Shown here: positions 15,112 to 23,239 of the stretch, in pieces
Layout: each line of letters begins with the position of its first letter
How positions within the stretch are numbered: position 1 is the stretch's first letter
Assembly: GCA_900543455.1 (NCBI GenBank)
Contig: UQRR01000011.1
Span: 1 to 35,090, forward strand
Source of the DNA: an uncultured Dialister sp.
Lineage (GTDB): Bacteria; Bacillota; Negativicutes; Veillonellales; Dialisteraceae
DNA: 35,090 bases
Direction of reading: 5' to 3'
The notes under the pieces: generated by a model
What the model was told of the DNA's origin: nothing
Database searches by the model: none
The model's input: the letters and a program-made list of their open reading frames with translations, nothing else
Position numbers and translations under genes: made by a program

Positions 15112-16501
15112 TCTTATGCTTCACGATATACTCTTTCAGATCCGCATGGAGGATCTTCTTATAACTCTCGACCCCCGGCTGGTCATAGGCATTGACATCC
15201 GCAAGCGCCCCCTCGTAGGCAATCGTGAGGAAGAGGAAATACATGAGCGCCCCCACATGGAACGGCGTACACCTTCTCATGATAAGGTCACAGCTCATGC
15301 GGCCATCATGCGCGAGCGCCTCCTCATCCGACCGCTGCGCCGCACGCAGCATGTAGGAAAGCGGGACCGGACCGCTCTCTTCCCCCTCATCGCAGAGGAT
15401 ATCCGCGTCTTCCCGCGATTCCTTGACCGAGATAAACTGCACGAGCTTATTCCGTTTCCCCTCCTGATGCTCCTGCGTCAGAGAATGCATATCCGTCGTC
15501 CCCACCGCCGCGACCGGGATACGTCCATAGTGGATCTCTTCTCCGGAGACCGTGAGCGCCTTGCCCAAAGACTCACCCAGAAGCTGTGCATACCACCAGC
15601 CGAGCGAACGGAGACTATCCCCATACGGCATGATGATTTCCGCATCGACACCATGATTCTTCCGCGCCAGATACTTACGAACCGCCAGCTGCAGCGCCGG
15701 ATTCTCCGAAAACGAAAGACTGCGGCACGCCTCTTCCGTCATCTTGGCCCCGCGAAGGAAATCCCGGATATCGATCCCCGAAAGCATCGCAAAGACCAGC
15801 CCCACCTGAGAGAAAATGCTGAAACGACCGCCGATACCATCCGGCACCGTGAAGCACGGCCAGCCATTCTTCTCCGCCAGAGGACGCAGCGCTCCCTTCT
15901 CCTTGTCCGTCACCGCGATGACGCTCACCTCGCAGAACTTCCCCAGCATATCCCGCAGCGCCCTCTCCGCCATGACCGGCTCCAAAGTCGTCCCAGACTT
16001 CGAATTCACGACCAGCAGCACCTTGTGCTTCCACCACGCCGTCTGCGAGCTCCGCCGGATGCGGTCTACCAGCGAGAGAAGACTCACCGGATCCAGATTC
16101 TGCCCCGCAAAGTACAGCTGCGGATACCCGCGGCGCTCCTCCTTCGTCATCAGATTCCAGTACTGTCCGCAGAAAAGGTCAAAGAGCACCTGATTTCCAA
16201 GGTACGAACCCCCGATACCGATCGACACCACGATATCCTGCTGCTTCGCCAGCTCCGAGAGCGCGAGCAGCCGCTCCTTCTCCTCTTTGGAAATTAAAAT
16301 CTCTTCCTCCAAAAGATACGGCAGATGCGGGAAAAGCACGCGACTGCCGTCCGGCCCTTTCCCGCTCTTCCGAAGCCGCTCCACAGAAAGCGCCGCCTCG
16401 CGGATGCGCTCCTTGCAGGCATTGATCTCCTCCTCCGTGATCCCCCAGCCCTCGCCGGAAAAATGCGTCATATCGATGGTCAATTCATCCTGAAAATTCA
16501 T
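15107..16501 (-). CDS. pgi: Glucose-6-phosphate isomerase
   Basis: 464 residues, the usual size for the short bacterial form. Two SIS sugar-phosphate-binding subdomains are visible: SIGIGGSYLG (about 92-101) and VVNSKSGTTLE (about 163-173). The catalytic Glu lies in QLLGESLGKA, and the ring-opening His region in GTTDMHSLTQE. The C-terminal ESYKKIL carries the conserved Lys. It interconverts glucose-6-phosphate and fructose-6-phosphate in the cytoplasm. AGGGG precedes the ATG. The gene is monocistronic with its own extended -10 promoter. Confidence 0.96.
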   Translation of the reverse strand: MNFQDELTIDMTHFSGEGWGITEEEINACKERIREAALSVERLRKSGKGPDGSRVLFPHLPYLLEEEILISKEEKERLLALSELAKQQDIVVSIGIGGSYLGNQVLFDLFCGQYWNLMTKEERRGYPQLYFAGQNLDPVSLLSLVDRIRRSSQTAWWKHKVLLVVNSKSGTTLEPVMAERALRDMLGKFCEVSVIAVTDKEKGALRPLAEKNGWPCFTVPDGIGGRFSIFSQVGLVFAMLSGIDIRDFLRGAKMTEEACRSLSFSENPALQLAVRKYLARKNHGVDAEIIMPYGDSLRSLGWWYAQLLGESLGKALTVSGEEIHYGRIPVAAVGTTDMHSLTQEHQEGKRNKLVQFISVKESREDADILCDEGEESGPVPLSYMLRAAQRSDEEALAHDGRMSCDLIMRRCTPFHVGALMYFLFLTIAYEGALADVNAYDQPGVESYKKILHADLKEYIVKHKK

Positions 16502-16557
16502 GCATACACCCCTGTTCCATCAGGCAGCCCGCAGCCGCCTGCCATTAGTCGACCATC

Positions 16558-16566
16558 ATTATATCA
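16558..16566 (-). promoter_or_regulatory. Extended -10 promoter of pgi
   Basis: On the minus strand TGATATAAT combines an upstream TG and a perfect TATAAT (16558-16563), 57 bases before the pgi ATG. Confidence 0.6.
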
Positions 16567-16616
16567 TGTTTTGGTCCTGCACAGGAATGTTTCAAGTCAA
16601 AATCAGAAAATACGGA

Positions 16617-16667
16617 TTAAGGAAACACGGATTAAATCATTGTCCGATTGAATCCGCGTTTTCTTAA
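16617..16667. repeat. 51-bp hairpin of the GGAAAC-CTGATT family
   Basis: TTAAGGAAACACGGATTAAA and its imperfect inverted copy ending CCGCGTTTTCTTAA form a stem around a 7-base loop. The spacer 16502-16793 otherwise holds a short inverted repeat (TTCCTGTAC, 16684-16692, with GTACAGGAA, 16700-16708) and no gene I can support. Confidence 0.65.
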
Positions 16668-16804
16668 AACAAATCACTATGGCTTCCTGTACGCAACAAG
16701 TACAGGAACAACCGGTCTTCCTCCTTCTCTGACGAGATACGGCTATGACAATCATATAATGTTTACGCGCCTCGCCTTCCCTTCTCACGTTAAGGAAACG
16801 CTGA

Positions 16805-18034
16805 TTAAAAACGTCTCTGATTTTTCATAAAATCAATGATATTGATATGCTGGATTCCATTTCTTTGCTGGAGGAATGCGTCTGACGTGGCGACATACTT
16901 TGGATAATTGTCCCTGATCATCTCCAGCGGACGATACTCTCTATCTTCCGTTTTCCGGCTGCTGAGGATAGTGAGCGCGACTTGCACATAAGCATACTGC
17001 ATATCGCCGCCTCGCAGGATGAAATCACATTCCAGCGCCCCGATGCGCCCAATGCTGACCGCATAGCCCATACTTCTTGCATAAATGAACACGATATTTT
17101 CCAGTGCAGGCCCATAGTTGATCCGATTGTCAGTGTTTAGCGCGAAGTAGAAGCTCAAATCTGCCAGATAATATTTCTTCTCTCCACTCAAAGCACGTTT
17201 GGATTTCATGTCAAATCGATCACAACAGTAAAGAATTTTGGCGTCTTCCAAAATCTGAATGTACCTCGCGATGGTCTGGCGGCTGATCTCCAACCCGTTC
17301 TTGCGAAGCGAATCGTGCAGACTGCTGATGCTTGTCGTCGCCCCGAAGTTGTTGATGATGAAATTTCTCACCGTCTCAAAAGACTGGCGATCGCGGATCT
17401 TGACCCGTCGGCGAATGTCCTTCTCAAAGATTTCCTGTATGATCCCTTGGACATAGGTTCTCTTGTCAGCAAGTTCATCGAATCCGATAGCCCGAGGAAA
17501 ACCGCCCTCCAAAATATACTGGGAGAGTTCCTGCAGGCGGTCTGGATCAATCGCCTTGTGATAAAACTGCTTCATCTCTTCATACTCGTCGAAGCTCAGG
17601 GGATAAAGCTCGAACGCAATGTATCGGCCGGTCAGCTTGGTGACAAGCTCACCGCTCAAAAGATAGGAATTCGATCCCGTAATGAAAATGGAAAAATCGC
17701 CGTCTTCACGAAAACTGTTAATGACTCGCTCGAACTGGCTGACATTTTGGATTTCATCAATGAACAGATACTTGCGCCCGGGGAGCGATGCATAAGAAGC
17801 GATAAGCTGATCCAATACTTCAGCGGTCTGTACATGGCGATAGCTCCGGCTGTCTAGATTCAGATAGATGAGGTGATCCGCAGGGACCCCGTTAGCGGAA
17901 AGTTCACCCATGATGGTCTGCATCAGGCAGGATTTGCCGCAGCGTCTGACCCCGGTGATGACTTTGATCATATCATCCGCATCGTAAAATCCACGAATTT
18001 GGGATAAATATTTCTCTCGTTTGAACAGTTCCAT
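16805..18034 (-). CDS. AAA+ ATPase with DUF4143 C-terminal domain
   Basis: 409 residues from the ATG at 18034 (AAAGGAGG nine bases upstream; the ORF is open 12 codons further but without a ribosome site). The N-terminal AAA_14-type domain has Walker A GVRRCGKS (28-35), Walker B KYLFIDEIQNV and the FITGSNSYLLSGEL segment. The C-terminal half is DUF4143-like with a possible nuclease-type fold (LECDFILRGGDMQYAYVQVALT). These proteins occur in many paralogous copies in anaerobes and archaea, often in mobile regions; their function is not established. The gene ends inside an inverted repeat (see the element at 16794-18307). Confidence 0.9.
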   Translation of the reverse strand: MELFKREKYLSQIRGFYDADDMIKVITGVRRCGKSCLMQTIMGELSANGVPADHLIYLNLDSRSYRHVQTAEVLDQLIASYASLPGRKYLFIDEIQNVSQFERVINSFREDGDFSIFITGSNSYLLSGELVTKLTGRYIAFELYPLSFDEYEEMKQFYHKAIDPDRLQELSQYILEGGFPRAIGFDELADKRTYVQGIIQEIFEKDIRRRVKIRDRQSFETVRNFIINNFGATTSISSLHDSLRKNGLEISRQTIARYIQILEDAKILYCCDRFDMKSKRALSGEKKYYLADLSFYFALNTDNRINYGPALENIVFIYARSMGYAVSIGRIGALECDFILRGGDMQYAYVQVALTILSSRKTEDREYRPLEMIRDNYPKYVATSDAFLQQRNGIQHINIIDFMKNQRRF

Positions 18035-18055
18035 AGTAGAAAACCTCCTTTCTTT

Positions 18056-18061
18056 ATTATA
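18056..18061 (-). promoter_or_regulatory. -10 box of the DUF4143 ATPase gene
   Basis: A perfect TATAAT on the minus strand, 22 bases before the ATG. The matching -35 position (18079-18084) is poor and overlaps the palindrome at 18081-18132. Confidence 0.5.
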
Positions 18062-18080
18062 CCTGCCCACGCGAAAAAGG

Positions 18081-18132
18081 CCAGTTAACGTTGCAGTTTT
18101 TTGAAAATCGCAATATCTGCAACGTTAACTGG
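18081..18132. promoter_or_regulatory. Perfect 16-bp inverted repeat upstream of the ATPase gene
   Basis: CCAGTTAACGTTGCAG (18081-18096) and CTGCAACGTTAACTGG (18117-18132) are exact inverted copies around a 20-base spacer. On the minus strand CCTTTTT follows the proximal arm, so it may be a terminator. Its overlap with the -35 region of the ATPase promoter also fits an operator or a regulatory hairpin. The rest of the spacer 18133-18296 shows no gene. Confidence 0.55.
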
Positions 18133-18352
18133 TCTTTCCCAATGAAAATCTAAGAATAAGTGCGAACTTCCGCGCCGCTTAAAAGTCTATACGATTCCCC
18201 AGTCTTTCTCGAATGATTGCATGCCTTTTATCCACGCTGCAGGCTATAGCTAAATAGCGTCATTATATATAGGAAAATACTGACTCTGTGATTGCATCAG
18301 CGTTTCCTTAGAAGATGCCAGAATAACCGAGCATTGGGCACAGGCTTGACTC

Positions 18353-19030
18353 CTACTGAATGCTGTACGGCACCTGCGTATTTTCTTCCAGCCATCTCGC
18401 AACGGCAAGACCTCGGGGATGTACGACCACATTTCTTTCCGCCTCAGACAGCAGCGATAATTCTCCATACGTCATCAACTGCCCGCCAGGAATGAACAAT
18501 ACATTCTCCCAGCTTTCATCGGACGCAGGATCCAGGATGCACTGACCGATCACATTGATTTTCCCCGCCGGCTTCTTCTCTGAAAAGTGAGGCACTTTAC
18601 GCAGCAGAGAAATCATAGCGTCCGACCAACCCCGATCGGCATCACCGTTAAACCCACTGGCGTCAGATACGCACACGGGAATGTCCATCACAGACTGGCA
18701 GATCCCCTCGATATCATCCCCCATCAGCGCAGGGCCGCAGTTTACCGCTACCCCCATGACAGCATAGTCCGCCTCCTGCCGCATATCCTGTGCCACTTGC
18801 AGCAGTTTCTTCTTTGCTCCAAAGACCAGGTCATTCTCCTCGATCAGCGTGCTGTACATCCGCCTCGCCCAAAGAGGCTCACGCTCTGCGATCCTCCGAG
18901 AGGTCAAAGCCGAGCACCACATGGGCGAATCCAGAACCAACCCCAGATCGGAAATACTGAGAAACGCCGCAGCCGCTCCCGCCATGGCCGTTTCTTCTTT
19001 GCACACCCGCCATCGATCCAGCTTACTCAT
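18353..19030 (-). CDS. Nitrogenase component 1-like protein, second subunit, C-terminally truncated
   Basis: 225 residues from the ATG at 19030 (GGAGG five bases upstream). Features of the nitrogenase/DPOR component 1 family: Cys10 and Cys39 (DSPMWCSALTS), the TLIEENDLVFGAKKKL motif (61-76), Cys98 in VNCGPALMGDDIEGI, and DASGFNGDADRGW. Three cysteines lie where P-cluster ligands of NifD/NifK stand. Family members are 400-460 residues; this one lacks the last domain. Just after the stop a different frame reads VGVKPVPNARLFWHLL and then meets the inverted repeat ending at 18307. A frameshift plus loss of the 3' part by an insertion is therefore likely. It overlaps the upstream subunit gene by 8 bases. 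It may be non-functional. Confidence 0.75.
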   Translation of the reverse strand: MSKLDRWRVCKEETAMAGAAAAFLSISDLGLVLDSPMWCSALTSRRIAEREPLWARRMYSTLIEENDLVFGAKKKLLQVAQDMRQEADYAVMGVAVNCGPALMGDDIEGICQSVMDIPVCVSDASGFNGDADRGWSDAMISLLRKVPHFSEKKPAGKINVIGQCILDPASDESWENVLFIPGGQLMTYGELSLLSEAERNVVVHPRGLAVARWLEENTQVPYSIQ

Positions 19031-20273
19031 CACAGCCTCCATAGGTTTTTACGATCTGCGTGATAAAGGAAATCCATCCCGCATATCCCAGACATGACGG
19101 AATCAGGATCTCATGACTTTGCCGCAGATCAAAAGAAACGGTAGACAGCCGTACATCCGCTGATACCTCCTGCCTGCTCCATTTCAATGCCCCGCACTCT
19201 GTTTCCACGACAGAGCGTATCGACGCTTCATCCTCTTGCGGGATCATCCCCGCCAAGACGATAGTGATATCTTCGATCCCCATCGCCCGAAGAAATGCCA
19301 CCGGCTGCCTCAGCCCCTCTGCCTGCCGGGTAATTCCCAGCCGCATCCGGCAGCTTTTCCCACGAACAGCACGTTTCCCCTCCTGCAGCAATTTCACCAG
19401 ACGGCTTTCCTGCTTCCGGCAATACATTTCCATGACCTCTTCTTTCTCTCGCAAAGAAGCCATCTCCATAAAAGCACGTCGGCTTTCTGCAGGCGTGCGA
19501 ACATGGGTCCAATTCACCATGGGTACATCCAGTCTATGTGCCATATACAGAGCATTCTCTGTCGATGCCTGTTCCTGAAAAGCCCCCCTAGTGAACGATA
19601 CGACCTGTGACGCACGCCCCATGTCTATATAATCGTTCCTGCTGACACCCACGGGCGGACACAGAATGCGTGTGAACCCCAAAAGGTGCAGCACCTCCAT
19701 GAGCTCATGATATTCTTCCGGCGAACTATAAGCCGGTGACAAGCCGGACACCAGGCAGATCTCCCGGTCTTTTTCTGCCTTCACCTGCGGAAGACTCCAT
19801 GTATCAAACAGCAGCCGTGCCATGGAAGTAACAGTATCCACCAGGCCCGGCACCATAAAGCCGTGCCCGGGCAGCAGAACGACGGTCGTGCCGGTTTCCG
19901 CTTCTACCTCCTGACACAGCGCCTCGGTATCATCCCCAATGACACCCGGCACACATCCGCAAACGACTAAAATCACTTCGGGATGGACTTCATCACAGAT
20001 ATCTTCCAGACAACGTCTGAGCTTTTCATTGCCGCCAAATACAGCATCCTGATCGGTCAAGCCCGTACAGAAAAGAAAGCCATCCATTTTTCTGTTCCCA
20101 GTGATTTCTCTGTATTTTTCTCCCAACGACCGAAAAGCATCCCACACCACCTTGGAGCAGGATCTGACATTATGGATAACCACCGCACATCTTGGATTTT
20201 GTACTGCCCCCAAGGCAGCCTGCATGAGATTACAGTGAATGATCTTTCTCTGCTTTCCCGGCGTAAAAATCAT
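19023..20273 (-). CDS. Nitrogenase component 1-like protein (NifD/NifE-type)
   Basis: 416 residues. Cys14 (KIIHCNL), Cys39 (IHNVRSCS, at the place of the HGPxGC motif) and Cys105/Cys107 (VVCGCVPGVIGDDTEAL) match P-cluster ligand positions. FCTGLTDQDAVFGGNEKLRR (68-87) is the hallmark of the family. The C-terminal domains are present. These proteins reduce N2, protochlorophyllide, chlorophyllide, Ni-sirohydrochlorin or sulfur compounds, with electrons from a NifH-like ATPase. The substrate here is unknown, and no NifH or nifEN/B set is seen, so this is not a nitrogen-fixation cluster. Its start overlaps the upstream binding-protein stop by 4 bases, so import and reduction appear coupled. Confidence 0.85.
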   Translation of the reverse strand: MIFTPGKQRKIIHCNLMQAALGAVQNPRCAVVIHNVRSCSKVVWDAFRSLGEKYREITGNRKMDGFLFCTGLTDQDAVFGGNEKLRRCLEDICDEVHPEVILVVCGCVPGVIGDDTEALCQEVEAETGTTVVLLPGHGFMVPGLVDTVTSMARLLFDTWSLPQVKAEKDREICLVSGLSPAYSSPEEYHELMEVLHLLGFTRILCPPVGVSRNDYIDMGRASQVVSFTRGAFQEQASTENALYMAHRLDVPMVNWTHVRTPAESRRAFMEMASLREKEEVMEMYCRKQESRLVKLLQEGKRAVRGKSCRMRLGITRQAEGLRQPVAFLRAMGIEDITIVLAGMIPQEDEASIRSVVETECGALKWSRQEVSADVRLSTVSFDLRQSHEILIPSCLGYAGWISFITQIVKTYGGCDE

Positions 20274-21235
20274 GACGCACTCCCCTTTCCTTCATAGACC
20301 GCCTGGTACACCGTCTCAATACCTTCTGTCACATGATGAGAGAGGCAATTCACATTCCTCTGCGGCAGGATGACGACCTGCTTGTCCCGTATCGCTCTCA
20401 TAGAGGAATAGGCCGGATTCTCATACATCTCCTGCAGCTGCTGCTCGCTGTCTTTAAAAGCGCCCCCTTGTGACCAGTTCCCCATGATAAGCATATCCGG
20501 ATCTGACTGTACAAATTCCTCCTTGCTTAAAATCATGGACGTCCCATCGCCTGCCAATTTCGGTGGACGCACATCATTATAAGCATCTATCGTGCCGGCG
20601 CGTGTCAGCACATCGTGAAAGATATTTCCTTCCCCGCCGATAGGGCCAAATCGAAGCACCAGCATCACCCGCTTCCTCTGACCCTCTGGAATGGCCGCCA
20701 CCTTCTTCTCGATGTCCTGCAAGCGGCTTTCCATCTCTGCGATCAGCGTCTCTGCCCTGTCATTCTCTCCCACCGCTCTCCCCAGCGAGCGGATCTCATC
20801 CGGTATATCCTTGATCAGCTTGGCATCCTTGTAAACAAAGACCGGAAGCCCCGCACTTTCCAATGACTGCACCATCTTGATCTGACTCTCACCCACCACC
20901 ACCAGATCCGGGCGCAGCGATATCATGTGCTCAGGACTGTTATCGACCTCTGTCGTGACATCCTTTGCACTCTCGACTGCCATAGATAAACCCGGGTCGT
21001 GGATCCATTTGTCCATGGCCACGATACGGTCATGCGATACCAGATCGAGTAAGATCTCATCTGCAAAGATATACGTGGAAATGATACGTTTCGGTTTCTC
21101 CTTCATGTGCAGCGTCTTCCCGCGGGCATCCGTCACCGTGTACCCGTCCCCTGACTGCGGCGCATCACTCATGCATCCGCCTAGCGCGATCACGCAGATC
21201 GCTGCCAGAATGAGGCTTAGTAATTTCTTCAGCAT
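20270..21235 (-). CDS. Metal-chelate ABC transporter substrate-binding lipoprotein (FepB/BtuF family)
   Basis: 321 residues. The signal peptide ends in the lipobox ALGGC (cleavage before Cys21), so the protein is lipid-anchored. It continues with TVTDARGKTLHMKEKPKRIIS, the start of the PBP class III fold, and has LRPDLVVVGES and SDPDMLIMGNW. Family members bind ferric siderophores, haem, cobalamin or other metal chelates. GAGGAGAG precedes the ATG. It lies between the TonB receptor gene and the nitrogenase-like genes and is coupled to the latter by ATGA, so its ligand is the best candidate substrate, or metal source, for the reductase. The matching permease and ATPase lie on the far side of the MerR gene. 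Confidence 0.9.
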   Translation of the reverse strand: MLKKLLSLILAAICVIALGGCMSDAPQSGDGYTVTDARGKTLHMKEKPKRIISTYIFADEILLDLVSHDRIVAMDKWIHDPGLSMAVESAKDVTTEVDNSPEHMISLRPDLVVVGESQIKMVQSLESAGLPVFVYKDAKLIKDIPDEIRSLGRAVGENDRAETLIAEMESRLQDIEKKVAAIPEGQRKRVMLVLRFGPIGGEGNIFHDVLTRAGTIDAYNDVRPPKLAGDGTSMILSKEEFVQSDPDMLIMGNWSQGGAFKDSEQQLQEMYENPAYSSMRAIRDKQVVILPQRNVNCLSHHVTEGIETVYQAVYEGKGSAS

Positions 21236-21255
21236 GGATCTCTCCTCATAGAAAG

Positions 21256-21290
21256 AAAAGGGAATTTCAGTTGATTGAAATTCCCCTTTT
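21256..21290 (-). terminator. Hairpin terminator between receptor and binding-protein genes
   Basis: A 13-bp stem (AAAAGGGAATTTCA with TGAAATTCCCCTTTT, one mismatch) is followed on the minus strand by TTTTCTTTC. It lies just after the TonB receptor stop and can end or reduce transcription into the binding-protein gene, so receptor mRNA may exceed downstream mRNA. Confidence 0.75.
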
Positions 21291-21308
21291 CTTTCATCTT
21301 ATAAACTA

Positions 21309-23111
21309 TCAGAACTTATGCTCATAACTCAGCAGCCAGCTTCTTTCCTGCATGCAGGCTCCCGGCGTCGAGCCTCTGTAATCATCTCTGTCCAAAACGT
21401 TGCTGATTTTCAAAGAAACTGCATCGTTTTCCGTGAGTTTCTGTCGAACATTCATATCCAGAGAAAACATCGGATCGGTATCCTGCACCCTTTGTCCTGC
21501 ATAGTTGAAGAACAGGTTGACCGAGGTATTTTTCATGTTATATGCGACATCCGAGTGAATACTCAATCGGTTTTCAGCACGTTTCCAGCTAGAGCCCTTA
21601 TTTTTCTCCAACTGTTTTGGATTGCTGCTGGAAATTCCAATATTATAAGAGAACCCCTGCGGTACCGTCCATCCGTAGCTCAATTCTACACCCGTATTTT
21701 TATACTTATCCGCATTGTAATTCATCTTAGGACCGGTGCTTCCATTGACATAATCAGAATAAATACGGTCTGAAATTTCCATGTGATATACATCAAACTT
21801 CCACATGCCATGTTCGCCCACCTGCTTCTTCAGGCCAGCTTCATATGTCCAGGCTTTTTCAGACTTCAAGTCCGGATTCGGCAGCGTTGTCGCACTGCTG
21901 CCATATCGTTTTGACAAATCCGGCTTTCTCAAAGATTTATTGACATTGATGTAAGCGGAAGACGTATTATTTAATTTGTACAGCAGCTGGAAGGACGGGC
22001 AGAACGCATTCCCCGAATCACCGGTAAATACTTCACGCGCGCCAAACAGGAACTTTGTTTTTTCGTTCAAATCTGTGTCCGTCAAGAAATAAACAGCTCC
22101 ATAATTTCTATCTCGCTCGATCCAATGATTTCCCGACAAATTCCTAAAGCGTTCGTTTTCGAACATACCGCCCGCTGTCAAATCTGTCCAGCCAAGATCC
22201 CATTTATTGACTACGTCTACGCCATAAGAGCGGCCCGTGTCTTTACCACCGCGGCCATTATACGTATATTTCCAAGCTCTATCCTGATAGTACGTCGTCA
22301 CACGCAGATCTTTATTGGTATACGTGATCTGAGAAACATCATACAGCGTATTGCTGTCATAGGAACCTGTCTTAGCCAGTGTCCTGGCAGACAGCGTATC
22401 CACATCAGAATGTCTGTCGCTATAGAGGTACATGAAATTCCAATGTTCATTCGGTGTGTAATTTACGTTGACGCTATCACGATACATATTTGTCTGATCA
22501 TACAGAGTGGATGTCGATTTCGAAAGAATTCCTGCATCTTTGATGCCATAGTGCTCATAGGCCACGGACAGCCCTTTCGCATTTACATACCCGGAAACAT
22601 TTCTCTGGGTATGATCACCAGCACCCACTACGATTTTGTTTTCGTTATCCTTTTTCGTGATGATATTGATAACGCCCGTCGTCGCATTGCTGCCGTACAA
22701 AACAGCAGACCCGCCTTTGACCACTTCGATCCTGTCGATGCTGGTCGCAGACAAGGTTCCCATCTGGAAATAGTAGTCCTGATTCAGAGGAATCCCATTG
22801 ATCATGATGCTCATATGTCCGGAAATCCCGCGAATCCCCGGATTGCCATTGCCAAATGGAGACTCCGAAATAACAAAGCCAGGAATATTCTTCATGACTT
22901 CCATCACACTCTTGGCGCCCATGTTTTCGATCTGCTGCCCTGAAATAACTTCCGTTGCCGCCGGAATTTCCAGATCAGGAACACTGTATTTATTGGCCGT
23001 AACCAGCACTTCCCCCAACTGGTATACCTCTTTCTCCGCAGCCATACTCTGCATCCCCGAGAGGGCTGCCAGAACCATCGCACCGATGATGATTTTCCCT
23101 TTCAATTTCAT
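21309..23111 (-). CDS. TonB-dependent outer-membrane receptor
   Basis: 600 residues from the ATG at 23111 (GAGGAGG upstream; longer open frame ignored). A Sec signal peptide ends at SMAAEK (about residue 24). The plug domain follows (LGEVLVTANKYSVPDLEIPA; IRGISGHMSIMINGIPL; IDRIEVVKGGSAVLYGSNATTGVINIIT) and then a beta-barrel ending in YEHKF with a terminal aromatic residue, as required for outer-membrane assembly. Family knowledge: it imports scarce large ligands such as siderophores, haem or cobalamin with TonB-ExbBD energy. No tonB/exbBD is in the window. Its promoter is of the MerR type, facing the MerR gene. Confidence 0.95.
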   Translation of the reverse strand: MKLKGKIIIGAMVLAALSGMQSMAAEKEVYQLGEVLVTANKYSVPDLEIPAATEVISGQQIENMGAKSVMEVMKNIPGFVISESPFGNGNPGIRGISGHMSIMINGIPLNQDYYFQMGTLSATSIDRIEVVKGGSAVLYGSNATTGVINIITKKDNENKIVVGAGDHTQRNVSGYVNAKGLSVAYEHYGIKDAGILSKSTSTLYDQTNMYRDSVNVNYTPNEHWNFMYLYSDRHSDVDTLSARTLAKTGSYDSNTLYDVSQITYTNKDLRVTTYYQDRAWKYTYNGRGGKDTGRSYGVDVVNKWDLGWTDLTAGGMFENERFRNLSGNHWIERDRNYGAVYFLTDTDLNEKTKFLFGAREVFTGDSGNAFCPSFQLLYKLNNTSSAYINVNKSLRKPDLSKRYGSSATTLPNPDLKSEKAWTYEAGLKKQVGEHGMWKFDVYHMEISDRIYSDYVNGSTGPKMNYNADKYKNTGVELSYGWTVPQGFSYNIGISSSNPKQLEKNKGSSWKRAENRLSIHSDVAYNMKNTSVNLFFNYAGQRVQDTDPMFSLDMNVRQKLTENDAVSLKISNVLDRDDYRGSTPGACMQERSWLLSYEHKF

Positions 23112-23199
23112 TGCTTTCCTCCTCAACAAACTGAATGATATAATATAAAAAACACTCACCTTTTGCTTTCTATCATTCACGTGAAATTTATCTTTCCTT

Positions 23200-23230
23200 A
23201 ATCTATCAAGTACAACGACTTTATTGTCAA
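23200..23230 (-). promoter_or_regulatory. MerR-type promoter (19-bp spacer) of the TonB receptor gene
   Basis: On the minus strand a perfect TTGACA (23225-23230) and TAGATT (23200-23205) are 19 bases apart, not 17. The spacer contains the dyad AAGT-CGTTGT-ACTT. Overlong 19-bp spacers with a central dyad are the hallmark of promoters that MerR-family activators untwist. The -35 box also lies at the ribosome site region of the divergent MerR gene, which suggests autoregulation. Confidence 0.75.
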
Positions 23231-23239
23231 GGGGAAAAT

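Larger units (their letters stand above)
16794..18307 (-). mobile_element. Putative element: DUF4143 ATPase gene between MITE-family inverted ends
   Basis: The left end GGAAACGCTGAT (16794-16805) and the right end ATCAGCGTTTCC (18296-18307) are perfect 12-base inverted repeats. The match extends outward as AAGGAAAC/GTTTCCTT. The right end in reverse complement also aligns with about 85 bases of one half of the palindrome at 7705-7865 (GCAATCACAGAGTCAG, TATATAATGACG, ATAGCCTG). The only gene inside is the ATPase, whose last codons and stop lie within the left repeat. No transposase is seen. It may be a passenger gene inserted between the two halves of a MITE, or a non-autonomous element. Confidence 0.5.

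Noticed and set aside
15116..16297. 393-codon open frame on the plus strand
   Set aside because: It lies antisense to pgi; composition is Arg/His-rich with no recognisable domain and no ribosome site.
18353..20273. Nitrogen-fixation (nif) cluster
   Set aside because: No nifH, nifB, nifE/N pair or molybdenum genes are present, and one subunit is only 225 residues.
23112..23239. Cobalamin riboswitch upstream of the TonB receptor
   Set aside because: No B12 box or extended conserved structure is seen; the leader is about 80 bases, and a MerR-type promoter explains the region better.
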